Translations under genes and position numbers: made by a program | The notes under the pieces: model-generated | The model's database searches: none | Seen by the model: the letters and a program-made list of their open reading frames with translations, nothing else | Told to the model about the DNA's origin: nothing | Shown: one piece after another, positions 35,714 to 47,843 of the stretch | Layout of the letters: each line of letters begins with the position of its first letter | How positions within the stretch are numbered: position 1 is the stretch's first letter | Assembly (NCBI RefSeq): GCF_030247195.1 | Contig: NC_080672.1 | Coordinates: 250,719,556-250,783,555 of the forward strand | Reading direction: 5' to 3' | DNA from: Topomyia yanbarensis | Lineage: Eukaryota; Arthropoda; Insecta; Diptera; Culicidae | Length of the DNA: 64,000 nucleotides

Positions 35714-36527
35714 ATGCATTTAAATTTGCCCTTTACACATTAACTCTTTAAGCTCTAGATGATACATGTGTTTAGCGCATGTGAATGTAACCAACAAAAG
35801 CCACCGGCTCAGAAGAAAATTGAAAAAAGAAAATTAACAGTAGAAGCGACTTCATTATAAGTCTAATGTCATACACTAAGATTAGTTCGTCGCATTGCAA
35901 GCCGTAACAAGATTAGGTAGTTTGGGCCCCATACCATTTCTATTCTACTGTGTATTTTCCAACTGATTTCAATGTGATCTGCATACCATCGCGGTAGTAT
36001 TTCTTCAATGTTTTAACGTTTGAATTATCTTTGTATAGTTGACTTCCCAGCATTCATCTATTTTTTGATACTGACATTGAATATATTGACGAAAAACGAG
36101 CTGAAACACATTTTATAAGAATATTTAAACGATTGCTCTGGATCAAAGTTTACTCTATAAATATTAAAACAGTTCTTTTACGGCCAGTCTTGCTTCATAT
36201 GTATATTTTACATACATTGTTCGTAACATAATAAATCGAAGCAAATGCCCTGTAGTGTTGTCGATTTTGTCCAGTACAAACAGTTACAAAGTACATTAAT
36301 CGTCGACTCAATCAAACAAACATTTACCATAAATCACAGCACCAAAGGACAGGTATGAGCAGAATTAGAAACAGTAAGAGTTCGATATTCGAAAGAGTTT
36401 TTCATTTCTGTTGACAGCAGGCTGAGTGAATGGACTGAATTCAGAACGAAAACATGAATAATTGTTACGGTAATGAGATGGCTACATCCACTAATGAAAC
36501 ATCCTTATTTTATTTAGTTTTGAGTTC

Positions 36528-36533
36528 AATAAA
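36528..36533 (+). terminator. Candidate poly(A) signal of hnRNP K
   Basis: AATAAA in the context TTCAATAAAGATG, 815 bases after the stop codon. An earlier AATAAA at 36,230-36,235 is an alternative. The interval 35,714-36,527 would be 3' UTR. Confidence 0.45.
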
Positions 36534-36977
36534 GATGATACTGAAAAAAATTGTTACCGTTTTAAGTTTGTTTACTATTGCGAAATCTCTTTTTCGACTG
36601 TTATATTCTTCATAGTCTTCTTGACGTATTTAATCTCAATTAAGTTAACCCACAGATCACGTGGGTTTGTGAATGGACAACAGTGAGTTTAGTTATGTAA
36701 GGTATGCAAACTAGGCTCGATGGAACTATCCAAGTCAGTCATATATTTTGAGCAACACCAGATTTTTTTTCGCTTTCATTTGTCGTCTAAGACCGCGTTC
36801 AGTCAGTCTCGACGCAGGGCGTGTTGGAAGGGGTAGGGTGCTGCTGGTGGTTCAACCGAACAGCCGACCTAATATTTATGTTACTGTTTGTTTTGGTTGG
36901 TGTGTTTTAATTTGCAGTTTAGATGAATTGTGTAATTTATTTAACAGTTATGTGTCCAACAAAAAAAACACCTTTAA

Positions 36978-37641
36978 CAGGCCAACGTGGGTACCCGGGT
37001 ACCCACAATTTGAAATGCTCTTAACTATGGCTTCCTTTAACCGATTTGGACACTTTTAGATGTTTTGGACTCAGAAACTCGTGCACTTTTTGATTCTGTA
37101 AAGTTGAACCGGATGAATGGATCTGGTGCTTGGTAATCCGGATTTTCCGGGGTAATGTTCCAGTACTAGGGTACGATTTGTAAATTTTAATAATGTCCTA
37201 GCAATATGAGTATCAAAACTCTTCAAACTGTCTCGGATGTCAGTTATTTATTGTTATGGGACCCTATGGCAATTTAAATAATGGAATGGAATGGCCACTC
37301 ACGGCCCCACGGGAACCTGCTCCGGAATGTCCGTTCCGGGGTCAAAGCACCAAATGGTTCCAAAACCACGAGATACAGCCTACTGATGCAATTCCAAGAA
37401 TTTTGATACCCATATTGCTAGTATTCCAATGAAGTTCACAAATAGTATCCCAGGACTGGAACCTGCTTCCGGAAATCCGGATTGCAGGGAACCGAATGAA
37501 GTAACCCGATTCATTTTTACCAAGTCTAAAAGTGGATGAGTTCCCGAATCCAAAACACCAAAAAGTATCAAAATTGGTTGGAAATTACCGTAGTTATTAG
37601 TATTTCACTTTTGTGGGTACCCGGGTACCCACGTCGGCCTG
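36978..37641. mobile_element. TIR element with GGGTACCCGGGTACCC ends
   Basis: CAGGCCAACGTGGGTACCCG at the left and the inverse of CAGGCCGACGTGGGTACCCG at the right bound 664 bp. Each terminal repeat is itself a perfect palindrome. Internally it has TTCCGGAATCCGG-type repeats (about 37,140-37,480). No clean target duplication is visible. A partial third terminus appears at 37,806-37,825. Confidence 0.65.
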
Positions 37642-37722
37642 CTACGTAGTAAAAAAAATCAGGAGCCCCTCCTCACTCCCCCCCTTACTATATCAATAAT
37701 ATTATTAACCCAAAAGCTTGAC

Positions 37723-38330
37723 TTAGTGAAGTTCTAAGATGTCGCAAAGTTTCGATTTCCAGCTTTGGATAAAACATGGGAATTTCATTAATTGAAACCT
37801 AAAAAGGTACCCGGGTACCGCGTCGGATACACAACGGTTAAGGTCATTCTCAATGTTTTGCTGCAAAATTTTGCCCAGCGGCTCGTAGATATTCCAGTAA
37901 GTGGAACTCCGCTCTGTGTGCGCTGAAATTGGTGAAGTTTTTCTTGCAGTTCGCATAGATCATCGGCTTCCCAACTCCATCCTTTCAGTCGATTCTTGGT
38001 AAGAGCGAGCCCCGAACGGATCCGGCTTATGATTCTCTTCTGTTCTGTTATCAGGGTCAGGCCGTGGCACCAAATTCTTTTCCCTGGTTCTTTCATTAAC
38101 TGTAAGTGTGTGGCTCCTTCTACTTTCGAGGTTTCTTGGTATTCTCTGGTCCTTCCGTCCCAAATCTCTTTCTGCCAGCCAGGTTATCTCCGCATTGAAT
38201 ACATTTTGGGCTCCCGTCGTAGCTACTACTGCTTTCGTGTCTGCTCTTTCATTTCCGGCGATTCCTTGATGGCTTGGGATCCACTGTATCATAATGACTT
38301 TGGTTTCGGATGCTCTTATCCGTCATAATC
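37723..38330 (-). pseudogene. LINE pol 3' fragment with RNase H motif
   Basis: The minus-strand frame 38,292-37,960 begins IQWIPSHQGIAGNERAD, the RNase H motif found at the end of non-LTR retrotransposon polyproteins. Shifted frames continue with SGLALTKNRLKGW and later HTERSSTYWNIYEPLGKIL, so at least two frameshifts separate the pieces. No intact reverse transcriptase is adjacent. It is a decayed, 5'-truncated LINE copy in antisense orientation to both host genes. Confidence 0.65.
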
Positions 38331-38556
38331 ACGGATTTGGCGGAATCCTTCCTAGTGATAATCCTTATGGCGTATAGGATTGGATATCGCGTATATTTCT
38401 ACAGCAAAGTTTGCAGGAATTTTCGTTTCTAGAAGTGGTTATTGTATTCCTCTTTGCTTTTCTGTTCCCTAAAGAGCTTGGTAGTTATTTTGCTTTGTCG
38501 CAAGCATCTAATTTGTTGTGCCTTACTGTCGCACTTCGGTTCTTTGGGTGCAGTTT

Positions 38557-38711
38557 CCCGGTGAAACCATTCGGAATCCTGAATGGAGTCAGTATGGATT
38601 CCAGATCAAACGCAAATCCGATTCTGAAACCGATTGATTCGAAATCGGTTGTTGCATTTGATTTGGAACCCATACTGACTCCATTCCGGTTTCGGAATGA
38701 GTTTAACTGGG
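38557..38711. mobile_element. Palindromic MITE (GGAATGGAGTCAGTATGG family), copy 1
   Basis: CCCGGTGAAACCATTCGGAA and the inverse of CCCAGTTAAACTCATTCCG form the ends. The interior repeats GGAGTCAGTATGG in inverse orientation, making the whole 155 bp foldable. A second copy is at 56,764-56,936. Confidence 0.6.
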
Positions 38712-39156
38712 TTGCTGATGACGTCATTGTGTTTAACAGATTCGTTAGAACCTGGGACGGGACTTGCCGATAAATGTTTTCTTTTTTTCTCTTCATTCTA
38801 TCGTTCGTCTCAGAGTCTCTTTTTGTCACACAGAGTTTAAATGGAATAGCTACATTTGACAGTACCCCCTGGCTGCATTTGACGTTCGATTTTTTGCTAT
38901 TTACATGTCTCGTCTCAGATTAGAACTAACCATTCTCTTCATCCGTCTTTATCACCTTCACGACAAACGGTTGCAGCAGATTCTCGTGTAGGGTGGATTT
39001 TAGTATACCATTTAGGGTTAGCATTTCGATCCTGCACTTAACGGGAATTTTCACGGCTTCAGTCAGTATTACGTGTATCGACGTCGTTCTCAGGAAGCGC
39101 ATTGCGGATCTGAGGTAGGTGTTGTGTTATGTTTGAATCTTTTTGCCTTTCTCCTA

Positions 39157-39493
39157 CACGGTTAAATAAAACAACCTGCAGAAAAGTTCTTTTAACTTAC
39201 TTTTGAGTTGTGCGTCGCTTTCGCACTTATTAGTGTTGTCCAAAACAAAACGAGAGATTCGACTCAGTCGAGATCTTCCGTGGGGGAAGTTACTTTTGAG
39301 TTGTTTGGGGTGAACTAAAAATTAGGTAAATTCAACTTAAATTTGAGTATAAAAAACCTATCAATGAGTTGTAATTTTTGCCGTGGTTAAATGGAAACTA
39401 CCTTCAACACGGTTTACCTAATTTTAAGTTCCCCCACGATGACACGAGATTGAGTCAAAGGAACTCAATTTTAGGTAGTTTTTTGTTTCCGTG
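39157..39493. mobile_element. TA-flanked MITE with CACGG ends
   Basis: CACGGTTAAATAAAACAACC and the inverse of CACGGAAACAAAAAACTACC lie between TA dinucleotides (337 bp). The interior has several ACTTTTGAGTTG and AACTCAA motifs in both orientations. Confidence 0.6.
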
Positions 39494-39509
39494 TATAGAA
39501 AGGCTATGC

Positions 39510-40300
39510 AATCACTCTGAAACCGACTTTTTAACCGAGGCCCGTGTGCGTATGTGTGTGTGTATGTGACCGAAAATATGCACATCGGTTAGTCAGAGCT
39601 GACTGAACCGTTTTTTTCAAACTTAGTCTCAAATGAAAGGTACAACGCTTATAGGCTACTATTGATTTTTTATTTAATTCCGACCTCCGGTTCCGGAGTT
39701 ACAGGTTGAACAGTGGGGTCACGCATGCAATTCCCGTATAAATCGAAATCAGCATGGTATCTGAAAGATGCAAAACTCCATAAAATGTGTTCGAAAATGT
39801 TTGGATTTATAGTTTCAGCTCACTGATGCCCGATCCAATCCACTTTGAACACATTGGACAATTTCGGCGGAACCGGAAGCTTCGGGAAAGGGGTTATGTT
39901 CCTGAGTTGAATTCACATCTGCTTCTCAGAAATGTCTGATCCGATTTTCACAAAATTGTTCTCAAATGAAAGTTAGAACATCCATATTGAATGCTATTAA
40001 ATTTCCTTTGAATCGGAGTTCTGGTTCCTGTGTTACGGGTTGAAGTTTGCGGCCACATGTAAAATTCCCATATAAACCGGTAAGCAGTATATGTTTAAAT
40101 GATGCAAAAATAATTAAAATGAGCTACAAATTGCTTAAAATTGTTGGCCAACACTTTAGTACCATTCGACCCACTTCATTGAGTTCGAAAAACGTGTGTA
40201 TTCGTATGTGTGTATGTGTGTGACCAACAATTGCGCATCGGTTACTCGGAAATGACCGAACCGATTTTCTTAAAACATGGAAGGTATAATATGCAGTTGG
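39510..40300 (+). repeat. Dispersed repeat with CGATTTTCACAAAATTG-type blocks
   Basis: Three successive degenerate units each contain a CGGTTA / GAxxTGAC / CCGATTTTC motif, then CAAATGAAAG and a GGTTCCGGAGTTACAGGTTG-like segment (about 39,580, 39,940 and 40,240). This arrangement is typical of abundant mosquito dispersed repeats. A C13 run follows at about 40,349-40,361. Confidence 0.5.
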
Positions 40301-40361
40301 GTGTAGTATCGCCTCCCCCTTACCCTTACACCTCCACCTTTCATCACCCCCCCCCCCCCCT

Positions 40362-42185
40362 TGGCCACCCTCGCACCCACATTAGGGCATTGCAAAAAAC
40401 ACTTATTTATGAAATCTCAGAGGCCTCCTATTGTGACAAATAACAACGTAAGCTCAGATGCCAAAATTAATAACATTTGGACAATTTTAGACCTCCGCCC
40501 ACTTTGCTTAAAGTTATTGACATTGGTTCCATGGAAAAATACAGTATACGTTCACCCTAATTTTTCAGAATATTTTTTTTTTCTATTCAAGCAACCTGCA
40601 CCACATTTTTAGTGTTTGTTTTCAACGACCAAAGATGTTTCTCGAAATTAAGAAGCCCTGGTGTGTTTTGTGCGTTCGTGAAAAATTTGATTTGAAGTGA
40701 TTTTGAGTTTTGAAAACTACTTTAAAATTGAAACTAATTTAAAATTTGAAAATTTTTGGCGTGATCCGGACCCCCCGATCATCCGCTGCTGGGTTCAAGT
40801 GTTTCAGCTTCGACACATTGCTTCTCAAGTTCGTGGGTGTCTATCCATTGTATGTATGTGCAAATCGTACTGAATATCTAATGGACATTTCCACCACTAT
40901 ATTGAACATAACCAGTAGACCGGCAACAATTTTGACTTTTTTTCGGAACACTCTTATACTACGTTCACACTACGAGTTAAAACGTGTTTTAACGCTATCT
41001 TGATGATATTTTCTTGTTGCTAATTATTATAACATATTTTAACTCTGTAGTGTGAACATAGTATTAAATCAAATGCTAATTGCCATCACATATCATTTAT
41101 CAAATATGAGCTTTTCCCGAAACCTCTAATTCACTCACAAGAGTTTTGAAGTTTGTATGTGAAAATATATGAAAAATAGGCAATAGAAACAAAAAACTAG
41201 TGGTGGGTGTCGCGGTGTTGACGTAGGACTATTCGTTGGCGTATAATATTGCTTGTGGCACTAAAAACTATATTTTAACCGCACTGCGAACTTACTTCTC
41301 TTCTATTAAATTCTTCTCATAGACTGGTTAGTTCGACTGGTCTGTCTATGAAAGTACCATCTCTATCACTTGAAATACATGTATTTTGACAGCTCGCAGT
41401 TTTCAGTAGCAGTTTAATCAGTCGCACTTTGAAAGTTGGTGGGAAGTGCGCAATATTTTTAAAATCTGCTTATACTTCTTTCAAATGGTTAAATTTACCC
41501 ATTAAATTTGATTTACCCGGCTTACCGGTTCGGTAATCTATTCAGTAAAACAATTTTATTAACGAGTTTTCCGCATAATATGCAGGTGTATAAACATCTG
41601 TTAATAAGAGTTGAAAGTTTGCGGTAAATTTCTGCCGATAAAAGAAGGAATGCTGACTAGTTCAGTTATTCGGAATTTTAATTTTGCGAACTACTAGTAA
41701 AAGTGTTATGATTTAGTCAAGATTTTACAAAAAACTTTCACACTAAATAATTGTTCTACGTCAATATTATGTTTATGTTTTAGACTCAAATATCATTTTA
41801 TATAATGATGTCAACAAGCAGATAAGTATAATAGATGGAGGCGTTTTGAAGAGGTTAGTGGGGGTGACAACATAAAATCGTGTACGTTTCTCAACAATTC
41901 TTCTTAACCTCGCCAAACGAGCAGCTTGAGCAGCAGAGCGTTAAGTTATTTGAAAGAGATAAAAGACTACTACGACTATATCTGTCAAACTTTAGCTTCG
42001 GTTGTACAAAAATAAACCTTGTACATTTCACTGATGTTAAATTGTATATAGCCAAGAACGACAAACCAGTGATAAATGCCGAATCAAATCTAGCAAACCA
42101 TTAAAATATGCCACTAAGTTTTAGCAAAGCGATCGCAATTGAACTCTGAAATTAATAGCGATAATATTACAACTGTAGGCAAATG
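40362..42185. other. Intergenic, nothing recognised
   Basis: No exon, RNA gene or element boundary recognised. Small open frames at 40,746 and 41,880 have no domain content. Confidence 0.45.
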
Positions 42186-42187
42186 TA

Positions 42188-42458
42188 GAGCAAAAAGCCC
42201 ACTTTTGGGAACTATTTTTTACGCGATCTCAGAACGATGGAATACATATAAATTGGCATCATCATCCTCGGTCCCTTTCTCATAATCAATATAATAATGA
42301 AAATGGCCTGTGGATGGTGAAAAATATCTGTTTGAGCGCAAAGAAAAAACGAATCGAATGCTATCATTCAATATCGCACTACCACTGACACGTTAATCCA
42401 ATGAACTGCTTCAAGTTGACAGGATATTCGAAATAGAGCGAAAATATGCTCATTACCC
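42188..42458. mobile_element. Diverged copy of the GGGTGAAGTGCC MITE family
   Basis: Between TA dinucleotides, with a left end AGCAAAAAGCCCACTTT and a right end matching the inverse of GGGTAATGAGCATATTTTCG. The middle shares GTTTGAGCGCAAxGAAAA and CGAATCGA-like text with 43,062-43,380. It is the most diverged of four copies. Confidence 0.45.
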
Positions 42459-42719
42459 TATTTTGCGCTGAAAAATTATTGAAATTTCAAACGATTTGAA
42501 GGACAACTCGATTAGCTAATAGCGGCAAATTCTCTTAATTGCCCCCTTTGTTGTCTGCTACTTGAAAGTCTTTTCCCTGATCTTGTGAAATGCTTTCGAG
42601 TCTCGACAATATTGTGCAGAAAGAAGGCAGTATTTGGCAACCATAGTTATGACATACGCAGTTGCCGAAGCAATGCAGAAATCTTTTCTTCTGATCCACT
42701 CTGTAAAAGCAGGGTTGCC

Positions 42720-43586
42720 AAAATTAAATCTGTATTTTTGTCCTTAAAAATCTTTTCATCTGTATTTATTCTTCGAAAAATCTGTGTCGATATCTGTATC
42801 GAATCAGTTGAGTCGTTTTACCTGGATTTTGCTGGATTCTTCTTCATTTAAATACTTTTGTTGATATATAATGTTATATACATTAGGTCGACCCATGTAG
42901 CTATCGAATTTTCGGACAAAAAATTGAGAATTAACAAAGTCACAGAGCATTACAATTAACGTTTCTGGAAATAGACTTCACCCAGGCATTTACTGGGTGC
43001 TAACCTGAGTGTTTGCAAACCTTTACCTATCAGAATGTACGACCACTCTCAAAAGTAAATAGGGTGAAGTGCCTATTTTCACCATACTAAGCAGGGTGCC
43101 TCACTAATTCATTAATTTCTCGGCCTACAATCAATGGAATGCGAAAAAATTGACATCAACAGCTTTGCTTCGTTGTTAAGAACCAGTATAATAACACAAA
43201 TGCGCTGAAAACAGTGAAATCCTCGTGTTTGAGCGCAACGAAAACTCGAATCGAGTGCCCCTATTGTTGCGCTATCATTTGACTCAATGCGTTGAACAAA
43301 GATGGCAGACACTGCTCCAACCAACGGCTTCAAATGGGTAGGGTGATAATAGAAACATGGCGAAAATGGGCTCAACACCCTATATATTTTAATATAGAGG
43401 GCTAAGCTGAGAGAGACACAGAGGATGTATTACTCAAACAGAAAAAATTATTTCAAAAAATAGTTTTTGTAACATCATTTCTCAAAAATCTGTATATCTG
43501 TACATACACACAAAAATCTGTATTGGTCTGCAAATGGCTGAAAAATCTGTATAAATGCAGATTATTCTGTATTTTTGGTAACCCTG
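42720..43586. mobile_element. hAT-like element carrying a nested MITE
   Basis: Starts CAGGGTTGCCAAAA and ends with its inverse TTTTTGGTAACCCTG. The flanks TGTAAAAG (42,712-42,719) and TATAAAAG (43,587-43,594) agree at 7 of 8 bases, fitting an old hAT insertion. Subterminal AATCTGTAT motifs recur near both ends. A TA-flanked MITE (43,062-43,380) has landed inside it. Confidence 0.75.
43062..43380. mobile_element. TA-flanked MITE, GGGTGAAGTGCC family, copy 1
   Basis: A 319-bp element with ends GGGTGAAGTGCCTATTTTCA and the inverse of GGGTGTTGAGCCCATTTTCG, TA on each side. It is closely similar, in inverse orientation, to 56,104-56,414. Confidence 0.75.
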
Positions 43587-43860
43587 TATAAAAGTACGCA
43601 GGCTGGTCTGCTCAGCAAACATATGCAGAGCGATTGAAACATTTACACTGAAACGAGATATAGGGGGGGCTGAATGCTTAGAGTGGGTGTTTTGCATATG
43701 AACAGTCAAAAACGGATATAAAATTTTCAAATTGTTTAAAATTTTGTATTTTCTCTGTAAATAGAGCGTATATTTATCAAAGGCCTGTATAAAAGTGGAA
43801 TAAAAGTGGTTTTCTGCAACATGGTAATGAATATTTTATGCATAACTATGTAATTTTTTT

Positions 43861-46385
43861 TTGCGTTTTCAGATTCAGCACCGGTGCATCGTAACGAGAT
43901 GTATGAAGGTTGTACCTGGTCCGGTACCGTTTTTCAAATGCCCTGGATACGAGAGTAAAGTGTTTAAAAAATGGACAGTTTTTTTCATCTTAACGGGATG
44001 CGAAAGGAAAAAAAATGTAAAAACCACTTCAACGAAAACGATTTTATGAAAAGTAAGTTCTTGGAAAACCTTGTTATTTTTTGAAACTAATTTAATTATT
44101 TCTGATATTCGCATGAAATTAAAACATCATGCAGTACCAACACAAAACTTGCCAGGCTCTGATCCGTATGTGGACAAAAGTGGAAGAAAATGTTGTGTTA
44201 ATGGATGCCGTGCTAGAAAAACAGCCATACTGATTCAATTTCCGATTGATAAAAATGACGCGATGTTACAAATGTAGAAAAAGTCGCGCCATATGAAAGA
44301 GCAAGATAGTACTACGTTGCTAAGAATTCGCGAATATCATTTCAAAAGCAGCGACTTTGTAACAGGTAACTATCAATCATTGACAATTTATAGGTATTCT
44401 ACGTTTACATAAAATGCTCTTCTTTTAATGAATATAGTTTCTTTCTAGTTACTTCGTTTTATCTGAAGCCTCATGCTGTATCGAGAATAAACATACGCAG
44501 ACAAATTCGTTTTCCTCGACGACGGGTTAAAGACACGACTGAATTTCCATCTGCTTTGCGTGATCATAACTACTGCGAACGGTGATTCCAGTCGAACGGT
44601 AACCGCATGTGTTCTGTCTAAGGATGCAATTCACGTGCAGGAAATAATGTCTGTCTTCATAAATTCCCACTGAAAACAGACGAAAGGTATTCTATCTGGA
44701 TGCGTAACCTGAAGCATGGAAAAAAACCAACAATCTATTCAAAGGTTTGCAGTAAGCATTTTGAGGATGCTGATTTCATGCCAGGTATGTTGTGAAGCAC
44801 ACAAAAATAGTGTGGACATTTATCTATACGTTACTTGCAAAGTCTTGAACTTTTCTTTTGAAACTTTTTTTTAATGTCAGCATTATTATTGCTAAGTCAA
44901 AATTTTGCATCTGAAAAACAGCATTGATTTTTTTTCAAACCGAGCTTTTCTTTATAATTGCATTTTATGATAGGCGTGTTCGTGGCTAACGGTTAAGATT
45001 GGCTTCCTTATAAACGGCTTTTTGAAATATCTAGCCAATTAAAACAAGACAATAAGTGTTCCAATGTATAATAAATTCTTACGTACAGTTATTTGACTTC
45101 CTGCTAGAATAATTTGTTTCGATACTTTGTACTTATAACCCAACATAATTTCTTTACTGTAAAACCCGCAAAAACCTCTAAGCCGACTCGAAGTTAGATG
45201 ATTTGTCCTGTCTACTTAATAGAACAACGATATCAAAATCATCTGATTATGACCATATGTTAAAGAAGAAACGAGATCCATTTCAAGAAGAGAAAAATAC
45301 AGTTATAGGCTGGTCAGCAGTCCGCCGTGAAGAGAGTAACTTAGAAAACCAGGAAAAAAACAAATAAAAATGTGAACGAGATTGGCAAACTGGAAAAAGG
45401 AAGAGTATGGATTTTGCCAGACTTATTGCTTTCAGCTATGGTGTTAATACATGGACCGGCATACCAAGTCTTGATATTCTACAGGAGATTTGTTTAGTAG
45501 CGAAGAAACTAGAGGATACTCTGTATGCACAAAAGTATAGTATGCATTGTTCTGATCGTGTCATTTTGGTGATGACGAAGCTCAAACAAAATTTATCCTT
45601 CGCTGCGATCGCAACCTTGTTTCGAATTCACCCTGCAACGGTTTCAAATTATTTTGCTTACACTGTAATAATTTTGTCACAAATTTTGTCATCGTTTGTG
45701 TACATGCCTCGGAAAGAAGAAATTTTGCAAGATATCCCACTATGTGTTCGTGACAAGTTCACAAATGTAACAATGGTACTTGACTGCACTAAAGTATCTT
45801 TGGGAACTCCAAAATGTCTTAACTGTCGGATTGCCACATACTCTCAATACAAATCACGAAGGACTGCAAAAATTTTAGTTGGGGTGACTCCTGCCGGGCT
45901 GATATCATATTGTAGTAAAGCTTACTATGGCAAGGCTTCGGACAAATTTATCTTTAACGATGAAATTGTTCATCGTTAAAGATAAATTTGTCCGAAGCCT
46001 TGCCATAGTAAGCTTTACTACAATATGATATCAGCCCGGCAGGAGTCACCAATCAATTGTGATTGCAAAGCTATATCCTCACGTCGATGAAATTATGGCG
46101 GACAAAGGATTCACAATAGAACCGGAGCTACCTCAAAAAGGCATAAAGCTCCATATTCCACCTTTTATGAGAAGTCATCGACTGACAGACGAACAGGCCC
46201 GTATAAACGAAGCTATTGCTAAAGCAAGAATTCCCGTGGAGCGAATAATGCAACGATTGAAACTGTTTGCAATTCTGCAAGAAACGCTTGATGCATCGAT
46301 TATTGGTCACATTGATGACATAATGACCATCATTTGCGGTTTCGTTAATCTGTCTAACCCAATTCTTCGTGATGACAAATTTTAA
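43861..46385 (+). pseudogene. THAP-domain DDE transposase, broken
   Basis: Three THAP-like (C2CH) zinc fingers are recognisable. The first is at about 43,880-44,050: CIVTRC, FFKCP, W, then CKNHFNENDF after a 1-base shift in an A8 run. The second is at 44,180-44,365: CCVNGC, FPIDKND, a stop at 44,275, then HF and DF, with the expected Cys before the His changed to Tyr. The third is at 44,600-44,785: an in-frame stop between its first two Cys, then LHKFPLKTDERYSIW and KVCSKHFEDADFMPG. Then come a TGIPSLDIL segment, a helix-turn-helix (LSFAAIATLFRIHPATVSNYF as seen at about 45,597-45,660) and the DDE core: D in VLDCTKVSLG, D in IMADKGF, E in PVERIMQRLK. The frame is cut at 45,979 by a perfect inverted duplication and resumes at about 46,047. 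It acted as a cut-and-paste transposase; none now seems functional. Confidence 0.8.
45883..46050. repeat. Perfect 82-bp inverted duplication within the transposase
   Basis: Bases 45,883-45,964 are followed after a 4-base spacer (ATTG) by their exact reverse complement, 45,969-46,050. No mismatch was found when pairing position i with 91,933 minus i. The left arm is coding (VTPAGLISYCSKAYYGKASD); the right arm introduces a stop. It is either a genuine palindrome or an assembly or library snap-back artefact. Confidence 0.95.
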
Positions 46386-47397
46386 TTGACTGAAATAAAT
46401 TAAAATAATAAAATAAAACAATATTACTCCAACAATAAAATCCTTTATTTAGTGCAGGAAGGAATAAGTGACAACCTAGCAATTAAATAAAAATAGATAA
46501 ATGAAGAAACATTTTAATATGTTTAATGTTTTGACAAGTTTACGTACTACAATCTGGTAAAAGTGTTGCAAGCATGCGAGTGAAGTATAACCCTTTCAAT
46601 CCATTAACGATATGCTCGGTGAAAGAACGATCAAAATCCACTTCGATGAGTAAAAAGTCGTCATCCTTTGCAGAATACAGGATAAAGTCACATTTGTCGC
46701 ATTGAAGGACCCACATGTTCATTTGAAATTGGCAGTAGTATGCGTGATTTTTGTTCAGTTGCAGCTCACCAGTAACCGGGCACTGTTTCACATATTTTTT
46801 CACCATCCCACATTGTTCCAATTCCAGAATACTGCCGTTCTCACCTGTCAAGGGGCATTTAATTTCTAAAACGACGTTGTTCAAACAATCGACGCCATCT
46901 GGAGAGGCACCGAACCAGTTTTCTTCAGGTTTGATAACCAACCCACATTTCATTATTATCGGGTTGCGTTTTTGTTTATAACATTGGAAAGCAGCAGATT
47001 CGGTTTTTCTACCATACTGTATCGCTTTACTCTTCAAGGCTTTAATGCTCCAATATTGGGTTATTTTCTTTTCCCAATTTGGATTAGCGTTAGTAAGGTA
47101 AGTGAATAGTTTGTAACACGAACTAGCGGTGATCCGAATCGACCTTTGAATTTTCCAAAAGTTGGAAGTTTGACTCTGAGTTTCAATCGCAATTTCAATA
47201 ATTCTCGCTAAGTCCACATTTATATGCTCTCTTTAAAATTTCTCCTCCTGCACTGTTGCAAATTTGTATTGTGTTGTTAAAACGTTGGTGCGTGCATACG
47301 TCAGCATGCTCTGCAATTCGTTTGATCGACAAAATTCAAGTGTACTGTGGACCCCGTACACTGCAGTAATCGATCAGTATACTTAAGTGGCTCGTTC

Positions 47398-47590
47398 ATA
47401 TGTTTTGCAATGGCAGAATTCTTGGCAACTGAAATTTAAATCAAAATGATTTTGAACGTAAAGTAAATCTAAATTATGCTTTTTGTTGTCGTTCCCGTTT
47501 ATATGTTTTGCAATGGCAGAATTCTTGGCAACTGAAATTTAAATCAAAATGATTTTGAACGTAAAGTAAATCTAAATTATGCTTTTTGTT
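47398..47590. repeat. 103-bp tandem duplication over a 3' splice site
   Basis: The segment beginning ATATGTTTTGCAATGGCAGA occurs at 47,398 and again at 47,501, each continuing about 90 bases almost without change. On the minus strand each copy includes the same TTTAAATTTCAG acceptor and the first codons of YqaJ-gene exon 4. Confidence 0.9.
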
Positions 47591-47843
47591 TACCATTCAA
47601 AATCCTATTGAACGACTCGGCCAAAATATTGTTTTGCAATTGTATGTCCGGGGGAAGTAGGCGAACATATTGTTTTATGCAACAGAGTTGACTGATTCGT
47701 TTTGCTCCCCACTTGTTGAATTTCTCTTTTTTTGTGATTCCCCATGCTTGGACTGCAGTAGAGCAGGAAAGGAACTCACAGTTACCAGAACTGAAAAGGA
47801 AACTTTATTTTCTAGTTCCATTTAAAATGCCTAAAGGATAGTA

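Noticed and set aside
37996..38773. Plus-strand ORFs at 37,996-38,328 and 38,411-38,773
   Set aside because: The first is antisense to the LINE RNase H fragment; the second runs through a palindromic MITE.
43062..43380. Protein-coding exon (88-codon minus ORF)
   Set aside because: It coincides with a MITE repeated at 56,104-56,414 and 63,518-63,789; the frame is not preserved among copies.
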